Source: Pseudomonadota bacterium (GTDB lineage: Bacteria > Pseudomonadota > Alphaproteobacteria > Sphingomonadales > Sphingomonadaceae). Taken from it: DNA of 64,000 nt. Made by a program: the position numbers and the translations under genes. A model generated the notes under the pieces. The model had not been told where the DNA came from. It saw only the letters and a program-made list of their open reading frames with translations, and did no database searches. The DNA is taken from contig JAEZZI010000026.1 in NCBI GenBank assembly GCA_023418595.1, positions 186,001 to 250,000 of the forward strand. The letters are read 5' to 3'. This document shows positions 25,811 through 34,462 of the stretch, one piece after another (the stretch's first letter is position 1; each line of letters begins with the position of its first letter).

Positions 25811-26470
25811 TCAAAAGGCGGAGCGTGCGGCGGGCGGCACCTTGGCGTCGATGGCCGCCTCGACCGCCTGCCGGCGCTGCCGGTCTATCTCCTCGCCGTA
25901 TCGCAGCCAGAGTGACTGGGACAGGAATGACGCCGAAAGGCTCGGCTGCGACGGCGACGACATGATCGTGCAGTCGGCGTCGCCGGCCGTGCACCATCTC
26001 GGCTCATGGCCGCCGGGCTGGAGCGTCGCCTGGCCGTATCGCGCCATGACCTGCGCGCGGAAGGCCTCACGGGACTGCCGCTCCTCCGGCACCGTGAAGC
26101 TGACGGCCGCCGCCAGCGAACCAGCCGGCCACTGCGCGAATTCGATCGTGAGATACTCGCGGCCGGGACCATGAGCGACGATCCGAGACACGCCGCCCGG
26201 CGTCACGCGGCGCAGTCCGCTGCCCTTGAGACGGACGTTCGCTTCCGACGCGACCTCCTGCTCGAAATCGTTCGTATCATCGGTGCGCGCGATCGCGTAG
26301 CCCGACCGAACCAACGCGGCACTTACTTCCGCGGGCGACATTCCCAACTTCACTCCGGCGATATCCATCGTCGCAGGACCGGCCTTCGGCAGATCCGGCC
26401 GCTCCATCACGATCATCTGTGTCGGACTTGCCGCCACCACCATCAGCGCCAGCAGGACGTGCATTGCCAT
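25811..26470 (-). CDS. Exported hypothetical protein
   Basis: 219 residues. The start at 26470 gives an uncleaved-looking or cleaved hydrophobic leader (MAMHVLLALMVVAASPTQM). After it comes a repeat-like helical domain (IAGVKLGMSPAEVSAALVRSGY, the 'G...G.S..EV...L...GY' motif of small periplasmic proteins, resembling SmpA/BamE-like folds). A later part (RYGQATLQPG, WCTAGDADCTIMSS) has two cysteines. It is the first gene of the minus-strand trio with the membrane protein and the Cys-rich secreted protein. Function unknown. Confidence 0.6.
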   Translation of the reverse strand: MAMHVLLALMVVAASPTQMIVMERPDLPKAGPATMDIAGVKLGMSPAEVSAALVRSGYAIARTDDTNDFEQEVASEANVRLKGSGLRRVTPGGVSRIVAHGPGREYLTIEFAQWPAGSLAAAVSFTVPEERQSREAFRAQVMARYGQATLQPGGHEPRWCTAGDADCTIMSSPSQPSLSASFLSQSLWLRYGEEIDRQRRQAVEAAIDAKVPPAARSAF

Positions 26471-26965
26471 CGAACCCGATCTCCCCCGTTCGCGAACACC
26501 GCACCGGCGGCGCCGCTTCGATGATCGAGGCGACGCCGGCCTTGGTGACCGGATGTTCGAAACTCGCCGTGGACGAGCGCACGGACCTTTAGCCGGGAGG
26601 CCTGGACATACGTCCGTGCCACCCGGTCTCAAGGAAACCGGCGGTCTTTCGACCGATCCATCGGCGAGGTTTCGACGCCTCGGCCCACCTGCTGGTGGGC
26701 GACGAGCAAACTAGAGCGACACATCGGCGAAGCCAAGGCGGATTTCGTCCGTGCCGCGCTACGACACGGCATCAGAAACTTAACCTTTGCGCGATTAGAC
26801 CATCGAACGTCCGTCGGCTGACGGACCGGGGCGTCGAAACCTCGCCGATGGTAGTAGGAACGGCGCGCATTCCGGCGCGCCAATGGTCGTCTGGCGCCCT
26901 GCGCCGACGCGCGCCTTCCGTCTGCGGCAGCTTCATCCGCCCCGCGATCGGACTGGGGCACGGGC
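26471..26965. other. Intergenic with a perfect inverted repeat
   Basis: About 495 bases between divergent genes. The main feature is the 22-base inverted repeat noted separately. Sequence between the arms has lower GC than its surroundings and contains TTAACC-like AT-rich steps. No gene is supported. Confidence 0.5.
26658..26851. repeat. Perfect 22-bp inverted repeat with 150-base spacer
   Basis: The left arm is 26658-26679 and the right arm 26830-26851; they are exact reverse complements (the left begins CCATCGGCGAGG). Similarity continues weakly inward for about eight bases. Such a pair could be the ends of a small lost element or a regulatory hairpin. No transposase lies between. Confidence 0.75.
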
Positions 26966-29200
26966 ATGACGATGGTTACGATACTCAGAACGACGACGGC
27001 CATCGCGGGCGCCATGCTGCTCGCTGCCTGCGGTGGCGGTAGCGGCGGCGTATCCTCCGGTGGAACGATCGCTCCGCCTGTGGCTCCCCCGGCCCCCTCG
27101 CCGACTCCTCCACCCGCTCCGACACCTTCGCCGAGTCCCACGCCAAGCGCCGAATACGCTGCCTCAAAACCAGTCGTCGGCATGAAGGCGCAGGCCGCCT
27201 ATGACAAAGGCCTCACCGGCAAGAGCGTGACAATCGCCGTCATCGACAGCGGCATCGACCTTTCAAATCCCGAATTTGCGGGCCGCATCTCGCCTAACAG
27301 CAAGTCGTTCGACGCGACCTATGCCCGCTGCGGCACGTGCGCGCCCGAAACCATCTCCTTCGGCCTGCAGGACGTTCAGGGCCACGGCACCGGAGTCACC
27401 TCGGCAGCGGCAGCCGCCGCCAATGGCTCGGGCATCCAGGGCGTCGCGCCCGGCGCCACCATACTCGCGCTGAAGGTCGCCAGCCCGAACCTCGACAATA
27501 TCACCCCGACGTCGACCTTGACCGAAGGCGGCGTCAACAGCAGCGCGATCCCCAAGGCAATCGATTACGCCATCGACAAGGGGGCGTTCGTCATCAATCT
27601 CTCGATCAATGGCAACTTCGCGCCGGGCGCGGCGATCGAGGCCCGCGCCGCGATGGACCGCGTGCGCACCAGCAACATGCTGGTCGTCGAGTCGGTCCGC
27701 AACTTCGCCGGCGACAGCCATGCCGGCCAGATCAGCGAAAGCCTGGTCGGCACCGACATGGCGAACAAGAACTGGTTCCTGTTCGGCATCCGCGTCGACT
27801 CGAACCTGGAAGCGCCCCCCGAAAACGGCACGCCGGGGGCGCTGGCCGACCGTACCCTCGCGGTCATCGCCGACGGCGTCGATATCACCAAGATCGGCGG
27901 CGGCACCGAACTGGTCAGCGGCAACAGCATCGCGGCGCCCGCGATCGCCGGGGCGGCCGCGCTGCTGAAGGAATACTGGCCGCAGCTCGGCGGCAAGGAG
28001 ATCAGCCGCATCCTGCTCGATACCGCGAAGGATCTCGGCGCGCCCGGCGTCGATCAGGTCTATGGCGTCGGCCTGCTCGATCTGGAGAACGCGCTGAAGC
28101 CGCAGAATGCGGCGGTGGCATACTCGTCTTACAACGTCGCCGCGTCGGCGGCGAGGTCGCTCATCTTCTCCGGCGCGTTCGGATCGGCCGATGGCGCAGC
28201 CAAATGGGCCGGGTTCGCCGGACGGACGGTGGCGATCGACAGATATGGCCGAGATTTCGCTGCGAACATCCACGTCGGCGGTAGCGCCCGCGCCGCGCAA
28301 CCCTTCTCGCTTTATGGCACGCTGACGGCGCCGGCCCCGGTGTGGACGCCCACGCCGCTCAATCAGGCCGGCGCGTTCGTGTCGAACGACCGCCACGTCA
28401 GCGCCCACCCCGCCGTCGTCACCGGTCCCCGCGCGTTCGCCTTCCGGGTCTCGTCGGATACGGTGGTCAGCGGCCAGACCGGCGGCGGGATCGAGGTGAC
28501 CAATCTCGCCAGCGGATCGCTGCTGCGCCCGCTGGGTATCGCGACCCAGGGATCGAGCTTTACCGTCCAGTCGAACCGCTGGAGGCTCGAAACCGCGTCG
28601 GGCGTTTCCGATCGGCGGGGTGCCGCTTCGCGCACGCAGCGCATGATGGTGACAACGCCCGTCGGCGTGGCGCTCGGCGTGACGATGGCGCGCGAAACCG
28701 GATCCGCGCTCGGCCTTACCGGTCTGGACGAATACGCGATCCGGGGCGCCGACAGCACCTTCGTATCGCTAGGCTGGCGCGGCGACTTTGCCGGCTTCCG
28801 GCTTATGGGCGAGGCAATCGCGGGTCGCACCGTCGTCGATGCGCAGATCGCGCGCCTCGCATTCGAGCCGATCGTCTCCACCGGCTTTCGAATGCAGGCC
28901 GACCAACCGTTGCTGGGCGGGCTGGCTTCGCTTGGCCTGACCTCTCCGCTACGCGTCGATCGCGCGATGGTGCGGTTCACAGGACCCAGCGGCTTCGACG
29001 TGGCAGCGCTTGCCACCGTGGACGAGACCCGCCGGTTCGATCTTGCCCCGGATGCGCGCGAGTTCGACGTCGAATTGGGATGGTCGACGTTCGTCGGCCC
29101 CGCGCGGCTGGCGTTCGGCGCTGCCTATGGCGCGAATGCCGGCAACCAGCACGGCGTCGAAAACGCGGCGGCGTGGGGCAGACTATCAACCGCCTTCTGA
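26966..29200 (+). CDS. S8 (subtilisin-type) serine peptidase, lipoprotein, autotransporter-like tail
   Basis: 744 residues. A lipobox (LLAAC, Cys22) is followed by Gly/Ser and Pro-rich linkers (to residue 62). The subtilase triad is clear: Asp94 (VIDSGID), His140 (QGHGTGV) and Ser321 (SGNSIAAP). The oxyanion region and NLSING are also present. From about 390 onward the chain is beta-rich, with repeats such as SSFTVQSNRWRLETASG and a final WGRLSTAF ending in Phe, as in outer-membrane barrel or autotransporter-like proteins. So the peptidase is probably displayed at the cell surface or kept in the periplasm. Substrate unknown. Single gene with its own ATG at 26966; no partner follows. Confidence 0.85.
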   Translation: MTMVTILRTTTAIAGAMLLAACGGGSGGVSSGGTIAPPVAPPAPSPTPPPAPTPSPSPTPSAEYAASKPVVGMKAQAAYDKGLTGKSVTIAVIDSGIDLSNPEFAGRISPNSKSFDATYARCGTCAPETISFGLQDVQGHGTGVTSAAAAAANGSGIQGVAPGATILALKVASPNLDNITPTSTLTEGGVNSSAIPKAIDYAIDKGAFVINLSINGNFAPGAAIEARAAMDRVRTSNMLVVESVRNFAGDSHAGQISESLVGTDMANKNWFLFGIRVDSNLEAPPENGTPGALADRTLAVIADGVDITKIGGGTELVSGNSIAAPAIAGAAALLKEYWPQLGGKEISRILLDTAKDLGAPGVDQVYGVGLLDLENALKPQNAAVAYSSYNVAASAARSLIFSGAFGSADGAAKWAGFAGRTVAIDRYGRDFAANIHVGGSARAAQPFSLYGTLTAPAPVWTPTPLNQAGAFVSNDRHVSAHPAVVTGPRAFAFRVSSDTVVSGQTGGGIEVTNLASGSLLRPLGIATQGSSFTVQSNRWRLETASGVSDRRGAASRTQRMMVTTPVGVALGVTMARETGSALGLTGLDEYAIRGADSTFVSLGWRGDFAGFRLMGEAIAGRTVVDAQIARLAFEPIVSTGFRMQADQPLLGGLASLGLTSPLRVDRAMVRFTGPSGFDVAALATVDETRRFDLAPDAREFDVELGWSTFVGPARLAFGAAYGANAGNQHGVENAAAWGRLSTAF

Positions 29201-29552
29201 ATAATCGACATGACCGGGATGGTGGCAAGGACAGCGGCCACGGCGGCGAGCGCCTGGAACGATGTCCGCCATGACCTCGGCCAGAGTAACCACCTCGGCC
29301 TCCCAAACGTCGGCTTCGCTCCATCGCCAGAGAAGTTGCGCGGCATTCACATCCCCGATCGGCGGCGGGGTGGAGCATTTTGCCGGACCAGCCGACCGAG
29401 GGAATCAAGGCCTGGACGCGCGACTTCCGCCTGGGCTTCGGATACAGAAGACGAGGCATGGCCGAGCCGCCCGACCGAATGCTCCGCGATGCGTCGTAAC
29501 TGCGCCGCCGTAGTGTCTACCGTTGCCAGCGCGGCGAACATACCAAGAATCC
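29201..29552. other. Intergenic, possible gene debris
   Basis: About 350 bases between the peptidase and the next island gene. The minus strand has two short stretches of protein-like composition in different frames (near 29220-29340 and 29350-29540), which may be debris of a lost gene. It probably contains the left boundary of the second island, but no repeat marks it. Confidence 0.35.
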
Positions 29553-30299
29553 ATGCCCGCGACGAACGACATTCCCGGTGCCGACCCGAGCGTATCGCGC
29601 CCAGCGGCCTGCGGCGGGATCGGTTGGCCCGACCTTCCGAACGACAGCGCGATGGTCGCCAAGGGAGATTGCATCGTCCGGTTTGTGCCAGCGCTCTCCG
29701 CCGATCCCGTCCCATCGGTGTCCCTGTTCCACGAAGTCGCGGTCGGCGATGCCATCGCGCATCGCGATCACCGCTGGACTTTCCCATTCGCCACTTGTGA
29801 AGAGGCAACGCTGGGCGCCGACTGGATGACGCGGCATTCCAAGGATGTGATCTCCGTGTGCCGCGTCGGCACGCCGGCCGCGTTCGGCGACCTCGATTGC
29901 TGGATGCGCGTCGGCCTCGTCGAGGAGCAGCTCGAGGCCGAGGAGGAAGAGGATGAGCGGCGCCGCTTGCGCGAGGAGGCCGCCGCGCGCGCAGCCCTCA
30001 TCGACACCTTCCTCGTGGACGCTGGCGGCCAGTTCGGCCTCGACCTGCGCCGCTTCGGCGCGGAGGCCGGCTTCTGGCGCATCATGTTTCGCGAGAAGTG
30101 GGAGCGCGAACGCTTCCGGGACTGGTTCCGGTGCCAGCGTCCGCGCTTCCAGGAGTTCGCCACCTTCCTCGCCGACCATGACGCGGTCGCGCTCGAACGG
30201 CTGCTGCTCGCCGAGATGCTGGCAACCGAGCGCCGCATCAAGGCCGCGGGCCTCGGGGTGGGCGGACGTCGACCGCTCCGGTTCTGGAGGGGCGATTGA
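29553..30299 (+). CDS. Hypothetical protein with charged helical region
   Basis: 248 residues. The N-terminal part is rich in short strands. The middle (VEEQLEAEEEEDERRRLREEAAARAALIDTFL) is a strongly charged, probably coiled helix; the C-terminal part (FREKWERERFRDWFRCQRPRFQEFATFL) is basic. No domain is recognised. The ATG at 29553 gives MPATNDIPG. The stop overlaps the TTG/ATG start of the degenerate AAA protein (TTGA), so the two are coupled. Likely cargo of the island with the Ubl/E1 genes. Confidence 0.5.
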   Translation: MPATNDIPGADPSVSRPAACGGIGWPDLPNDSAMVAKGDCIVRFVPALSADPVPSVSLFHEVAVGDAIAHRDHRWTFPFATCEEATLGADWMTRHSKDVISVCRVGTPAAFGDLDCWMRVGLVEEQLEAEEEEDERRRLREEAAARAALIDTFLVDAGGQFGLDLRRFGAEAGFWRIMFREKWERERFRDWFRCQRPRFQEFATFLADHDAVALERLLLAEMLATERRIKAAGLGVGGRRPLRFWRGD

Positions 30300-30301
30300 A
30301 C

Positions 30302-31207
30302 ATGTTCCGCGCCCTCTCATCTCCGGTCCGCGCCGCAAGCCGGGCGGATGGCCCGTCGCCACCGCCGAGCGTGGTAGTGGCACGCTCGTTCGACGGGGGC
30401 GTGCCGCGGCTGGGTCTCGACCGCCCGCTGTCGCTTCTCGGCGGCCACGCGCTGTCTCCCGCCGTTCTGCCGGGAGCGCTCGGCCTGGACTGGCTGCCGC
30501 AGGTGCAGGACGTCGTCGGCCGAGCCAGCCTATCCCTCGCCCGCGCTCGCGCCGGCTTCTTCCGCATGCAGCCGACCGCGCTCACCGCGAGGAAGGGCAG
30601 CGGGCGGGCGCATGTCGCCGGTCGGATCGCGCGGGTCGCCGGTCTGCCGCTGCTGCGCGTCGACGTCGGCGGCGAGCGCGGCGCCGCGAGGCTTCTGCCA
30701 CCGGTTCGCGAATGCGACTACGCTTCGCCATCTCCGATCGTCGTGTGCATGGCGGCTACCCGCTGCGCCAATCCGATCGTGCTTCTCGAAGGCGTCGAGT
30801 ACGCCCGCGACGAAACCGTCGAGCTGCTCGCCTCGATGATGGACCCGGCAGGCTGCGCCCGCTGGACGGACGACGCGCTCCTATGCTCGATCGATCTGCG
30901 GGGGGTGAGCTGGCTGCTCTCGCTTCCCGGCCCCGGCGTCGTGCCCGCCGGGCTCGGCCATCTGGTCCGCGAGTCGGCCGACGCCAGCACCGGGAACCAG
31001 GACGATCAATGGCTGTGCAAGCTCAGCATCCTGCTCGAGGCCATGGACGATCTCGACGTGCGCGACATCGGGCACAACGCGATCCAGGCCATCGTCGGTT
31101 CGATGGAGGTCGAACGGTTCAGCGGCGGCGCGCACAGCCTCTACGACCTCGCAAGGCAGAAGCTGCTCGCCGGCCCCGACGCCGCGACGGCCCCACCCGA
31201 CTGGTGA
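30302..31207 (+). CDS. Degenerate Lon-like AAA+ protein
   Basis: About 301 residues from the ATG at 30302 (a TTG at 30296 would add two). The fold signals are those of the Lon-type AAA module: HLVRE-type arm, an RKGSGRAHVAGRIARVAGLPLLRVDVGG segment where Walker A should be, IVLLEGVEYARDE at Walker B, and LLCSIDLRGVSWLLSLPGP at the sensor-1 strand. In active relatives these read GKGSGK[ST] and LLDEID. Here the Walker A Lys is Arg, and the Walker B acidic pair is Glu-Gly. It probably cannot hydrolyse ATP and may be a structural subunit or decayed gene. No Lon protease domain. Confidence 0.55.
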   Translation: MFRALSSPVRAASRADGPSPPPSVVVARSFDGGVPRLGLDRPLSLLGGHALSPAVLPGALGLDWLPQVQDVVGRASLSLARARAGFFRMQPTALTARKGSGRAHVAGRIARVAGLPLLRVDVGGERGAARLLPPVRECDYASPSPIVVCMAATRCANPIVLLEGVEYARDETVELLASMMDPAGCARWTDDALLCSIDLRGVSWLLSLPGPGVVPAGLGHLVRESADASTGNQDDQWLCKLSILLEAMDDLDVRDIGHNAIQAIVGSMEVERFSGGAHSLYDLARQKLLAGPDAATAPPDW

Positions 31208-31250
31208 CCATTCCCATCCCGCGCTTGACGCATTTTCGAGGAGAACGACC

Positions 31251-31590
31251 ATGAAACACCACAACCCCTTGGACGCCGTCGCCGGCGGCGCGCTCGTCCC
31301 GGCTCCGGCGCCGCCCGCGCTGGTCGCCGAGATCGTCGGTGATCCGGGCGTCCACACGATCTTCGTCAACGGTCGCGCCTGCCGCGTCCGAGGCGAAGAG
31401 ATGAGCTACCACCAGCTGGTGCGGCTCGCGCATCCGGGCTCCGAGCTCGATCCGGCGTGACGAAGTGGCCATGACGGTGACCTATCTGCGCGGTCCGGCC
31501 ATCGCGCCCGAAGGCATCGTGGCCCCGCTCGAGCGGATCCGCATCGTCGACGGGGAGCGCTTCAGTGTCACGCGCACCGACCGTTGGTAG
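31251..31590 (+). pseudogene. Ubiquitin-like (multiubiquitin-family) protein, split by a one-base frameshift
   Basis: The first frame (31251-31460) encodes a beta-grasp front half: GVHTIFVNGRACRVRGEEMSYHQLVRLAHPGSELDP. The second frame, from the ATG at 31471 to the TAG at 31588-31590, encodes TVTYLRGPAIAPEGIV, APLERIRIVDGERFSVTRTDRW. Joined, the order matches the multiubiquitin domain (PF14452) family, in which FNVTxTDxS or similar ends the fold. The single-base mismatch lies near 31454: dropping one G gives ...SELDPRDEVAMTVTY, which reads as one 112-residue protein. A stop separates the halves, so unless ribosomes slip the Ubl is not made. It precedes the E1-like gene, which overlaps it. Confidence 0.7.
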
Positions 31591-32761
31591 TTCCGGCATC
31601 CAGCGGCTCGTCGACGAAGGCTACAGCGTTCTCGTCACGGAGACTCGGTTGATCGTGCGCGACCTGCCCTACGTCGATGAGCACCGGCAGGTGCGTTCAG
31701 GCGTGCTCGTGGCCCTGCTGGAGCTGGCGGACGGAGCCGTCCTCCTGCCCGCTTGCCACGGAGTCTACTGGCAAGGTGACAGCCCGCGCCGCCACGACGG
31801 TCAGCCGCTCGCGATCGGCGACCGCTTCCATCCGATCGATCACGGCGGCGGGATCGGCACCGAACGAATTCTGTGCCTGAAGCCGCCGGGCCGGGAATTC
31901 CACGACTACCACGAGCTCGTGACCGCCTACGCCACGATGATGGCGGCCCACGCCCGGCGGCTCGATCCGTCAGCAACCGCGCGGCCGCACCTGCCGGTCG
32001 TGCATGCCGATCCGTCCAGATCTCCGTTCATGTACGCCGACACCGCGACCGCGCGCGCGGGCGTCGGCGGGCTGTCCGAGCGGCTGCAGGGCGGAAGCGT
32101 CGGCATTGTCGGGCTGGGCGGGACGGGCGGGTATGTCCTCGACCTCGTCAGCAAGACCCTGGTTGCGACGATCCACCTGTTCGACGACGACCTGTTCCTC
32201 CAGCACAACGCCTTCCGGTCGCCAGGGGCGGCGGCGGGGGAGGACATCTCGGCACGACGGGCCAAGGTCGACCACTTCGCGGGCATGTACTCCCGCATGC
32301 ATCGCGGCATCGTGCCGCATCGGCAGCGGGTAGCTCCCGGCAACATGAAGACGCTCAAGCTGTGCGACTTCGTATTCCTCTGCATCGACGAAGGCGGTGC
32401 CAAGCGACCGATCATCGACTTCCTCGAACGGCAGGGGACGCCATTCATCGACGTCGGCATGGGGCTGATCGCGACCGAAGAGGGCATCCGCGGCAGCGTG
32501 CGCGTCACCACGAGCACGCCCGCCCGCCGCGACCACGTGCGCGACGCCGGGCGCATCCCGTTCTCCACGGGCGGAGAGGCGAACGTCTACGCGACCAACA
32601 TCCAGGTCGCCGATCTCAACATGCTGAACGCGGCTCTTGCCGTCATCCGCTGGAAGCGGCTGCGCGGTTTCTACGCGGATCTGGAGGGGGAGCATCACGC
32701 CGTCTTCGACGTGGCGGGCAACGCGCTGCTCAACGCCGACCGGACCCCGGTCGGCAAATAG
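31565..32761 (+). CDS. DUF6791-ThiF protein (E1-like activating enzyme of a bacterial Ubl system)
   Basis: 398 residues. The first 150 residues (IQRLVDEGYSVLVTETRLIVRDLPYVDEHRQV) match DUF6791, which in these proteins precedes the ThiF domain and may take an E2-like role; that is not proved. The ThiF Rossmann core has GLGGTGGYVLDL near 181-192, FDDDLFLQHNAFRSPGA and a late FLCIDEGGAKRPIIDFL with PFIDVGMG. ThiF-family enzymes adenylate the C-terminus of a small Ubl and pass it on. A GTG start at 31565 lies inside the Ubl frame's end. The partner Ubl is frameshifted, and no DUF6527 or JAB-type gene is present here. Confidence 0.8.
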   Translation: MSRAPTVGSSGIQRLVDEGYSVLVTETRLIVRDLPYVDEHRQVRSGVLVALLELADGAVLLPACHGVYWQGDSPRRHDGQPLAIGDRFHPIDHGGGIGTERILCLKPPGREFHDYHELVTAYATMMAAHARRLDPSATARPHLPVVHADPSRSPFMYADTATARAGVGGLSERLQGGSVGIVGLGGTGGYVLDLVSKTLVATIHLFDDDLFLQHNAFRSPGAAAGEDISARRAKVDHFAGMYSRMHRGIVPHRQRVAPGNMKTLKLCDFVFLCIDEGGAKRPIIDFLERQGTPFIDVGMGLIATEEGIRGSVRVTTSTPARRDHVRDAGRIPFSTGGEANVYATNIQVADLNMLNAALAVIRWKRLRGFYADLEGEHHAVFDVAGNALLNADRTPVGK

Positions 32762-32800
32762 AAGCGGAAAACTCCGAGCGCAGCCGGAGGTGTTCACGAA

Positions 32801-33793
32801 ATGAAAGACGAAGAAGCACTGGCCAGCAAGCTCGCCTTCGTGCGACCGGAAAGGCGCGCCCTCGTCGAGCGGCGCATCGCCGTGCTTGAGCGTCATCGTG
32901 CCCTGGCGAAGCCCACCTTGGCGGATGCGGAGCACGCGGCCACCGAACTGAACATCACGGTCAACAGCTTCTACCGACTGCTGAGCGCGTGGACGGCCCG
33001 CCGGGATCCGAAAACCGTGCCGGGTGCGGGCCGACCGCGCAGGAACACGGGGCATTGGCCGCACCCCGCCGACGAGTTCGTCCGCGAAACATTGGACCGG
33101 CTCCCGCGCGGACGTCCCCACAACAGATATGTCGAGGCGATCACCGCAGCGGCCCAAGAGCAGGGCGTCGACATGATGTCCGCGTCGGCGTTGAAACGCC
33201 TGCTCCGCGAGCTGGTGGCCGAACCGCCCATCACGGGCATCTTCATAGACCATTGCGCGGTCGCGATCCCGGTCGAGGGACCATCCGGTCCAGCGATGCC
33301 GATCGCGACCGTGATCGGCGACGGCGACGGCGGACGCATCGCGGCGGCCGTTCTGCGCATGGAGCCAGTGTCTCCGGCTTCGGTGATCGCCGTTCTTCAG
33401 CACGCACTCGCGAAGGATGTCGTCACGAACTCCGAACGGCGCGTAGTGGTGCACGCCGACGCCGGCCTCGCCGGCGGCTGGACCGCGCTTTGGTCGTCGA
33501 TCGCGACACATGGCATCGACCGCGTCGGCGAGGACTGGCGCATCATCTGGGGCGGCCGCCTCGGTCGCAGCCTCATGGTGCCGCAGCTGCTGGGCATCGC
33601 GTCCAAGCCCCGCTTCGTCACTCTGCCAGCCGAAAGACGGCCGATCGGCATCCACGACGACCTCGACGAGGTTCTGTCGATAAAGACGGCGCAAGCCTAC
33701 ATCGACGATCGGATCGCAGCCTCGGGGTCCGACGCCCGCATCGCCCTCGGCGACGACCCGGTCGCGCTGCTTGAAACGCTCCGCTCGCTCTAG
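32801..33793 (+). CDS. Degenerate TnsB-like (DDE) protein, copy 1
   Basis: 330 residues. Residues 16-80 (PERRALVERRIAVLERHRAL, then LNITVNSFYRLLSAWTARRDPKTVPG) form a helix-turn-helix seen also in the proteins at 36143 and 37419. Residues 85-145 look like a second small HTH. A damaged RNase H fold follows: IFIDHCAVAIPV with Asp150 kept (as VDHTRLDL in the active TnsB), HADAG near 218, and IIWGGRLGRSLM near 250. In TnsB the last segment is AVGERMMGTINRQ with the catalytic Glu; here it is Gly-Gly-Arg. So the DDE triad is incomplete. GGAGG-like bases (CGGAGGTG) lie 13 upstream of the ATG. It follows the E1-like gene. Confidence 0.6.
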   Translation: MKDEEALASKLAFVRPERRALVERRIAVLERHRALAKPTLADAEHAATELNITVNSFYRLLSAWTARRDPKTVPGAGRPRRNTGHWPHPADEFVRETLDRLPRGRPHNRYVEAITAAAQEQGVDMMSASALKRLLRELVAEPPITGIFIDHCAVAIPVEGPSGPAMPIATVIGDGDGGRIAAAVLRMEPVSPASVIAVLQHALAKDVVTNSERRVVVHADAGLAGGWTALWSSIATHGIDRVGEDWRIIWGGRLGRSLMVPQLLGIASKPRFVTLPAERRPIGIHDDLDEVLSIKTAQAYIDDRIAASGSDARIALGDDPVALLETLRSL

Positions 33794-34128
33794 GCGGCCG
33801 CCAGGCCGAGCAGGGCATCGGTCACCACGTCGGGGGCGACCGCACTTTCTGTCACCGCTGGGCCGTCGCAACTCCGAACGCCGATCTCCTCGTCGACGAA
33901 CGCGCTCACGACCTCCGCCGCCCGCCGCAGGTTGCGGTCATCTGCAGGATCCAGCCTTTGCGACGTCGGTTCGGCCATAGACGCGCGCGGCTTCAGCTCC
34001 AGCGGACCGAGACGCGGACCGATCACGCGGACGAGAGGAGAAGTGATCGTGCGTCTCGTGGGTCCAAGCGGATCGGCTGCAGCCTCCTTCATGTCTGGAG
34101 GTCGCGCGATGACGGGCATTTCGCTCAA
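33790..34128 (-). pseudogene. C-terminal fragment of a TnsB-like paralogue
   Basis: The minus-strand frame encodes 112 residues. From TRRTITSPLVRVIGPRLGPLELKPRASMAEPT it parallels the protein at 36143 (TRSLRPGHFLTRMLGTRLGRLKLRPRIAMRPTE) in order and spacing. It is followed by a helical tail (RAAEVVSAFVDEEIG) matching the latter's REARDVIDEIVAWINADRP segment. The HTH and first half of the RNase H-like part are absent. Its broken N-terminal side abuts the broken 5' side of the alkB remnant on the other strand, within about 34110-34137. So one deletion or insertion event probably removed both gene fronts. The stop at 33790-33792 is adjacent to the end of copy 1. Confidence 0.6.
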
Positions 34129-34136
34129 TACCCGGA

Positions 34137-34457
34137 ATCGCCGCCGCCGACCTCACCCAGACCCTGCTCATCCGATACGATCCCGGCGCCGGGATCGGTT
34201 GGCACCGCGACCGGCCTGTCTTCGAGGACATCGCCAGCATCTCGCTCGGCGAACCCGCGACGATGCGCTTCCGGCGACGTCGTGCAGTCGGATTCGACTG
34301 CGCGGCCGCGCCGCTGGCCCCGCGGTCCATCTATCATCTTGCCGGAGAGGCGCGCCACGACTGGGAGCACAGCATCGTGGAGATGGAGCGTGCGCGGTGG
34401 TCGATCACCTTCCGCAGCTTCACGACGTCTGCCCGGCAGGGGGCCCTGCGCGCCTGA
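34137..34457 (+). pseudogene. C-terminal remnant of an AlkB-type 2OG-Fe(II) dioxygenase
   Basis: The open frame lacks a start but reads LIRYDPGAGIGWHRDRP (iron-binding H-x-D), then ISLGEPATMRFRRR, a PRSIYHLAGEARHDWEHSI segment (second iron His) and a terminal RWSITFRS (2-oxoglutarate Arg). This is the catalytic C-terminal half of AlkB family DNA/RNA demethylases. About 100 N-terminal residues, holding the substrate lid, are gone, and no start codon remains in a usable position. The loss point meets the fragment of a TnsB-like gene on the minus strand. A once-intact alkB cargo gene has been cut. Confidence 0.75.
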
Positions 34458-34462
34458 TCGCC

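Noticed and set aside
27263..28408. A 381-residue minus-strand frame
   Set aside because: Antisense of the S8 peptidase; the sense strand has a clear catalytic triad.
29217..29541. Possible remnant gene in two minus-strand frames
   Set aside because: Some helix-like composition, but no family could be named and no frame is long enough, so it is only noted as possible debris.
31970..33871. A 633-residue open frame on the minus strand
   Set aside because: It is the antisense of the E1-like and TnsB-like copy 1 genes. Composition is rich in Arg, Asp, His and Gly with no motif, as expected from a GC-rich shadow.
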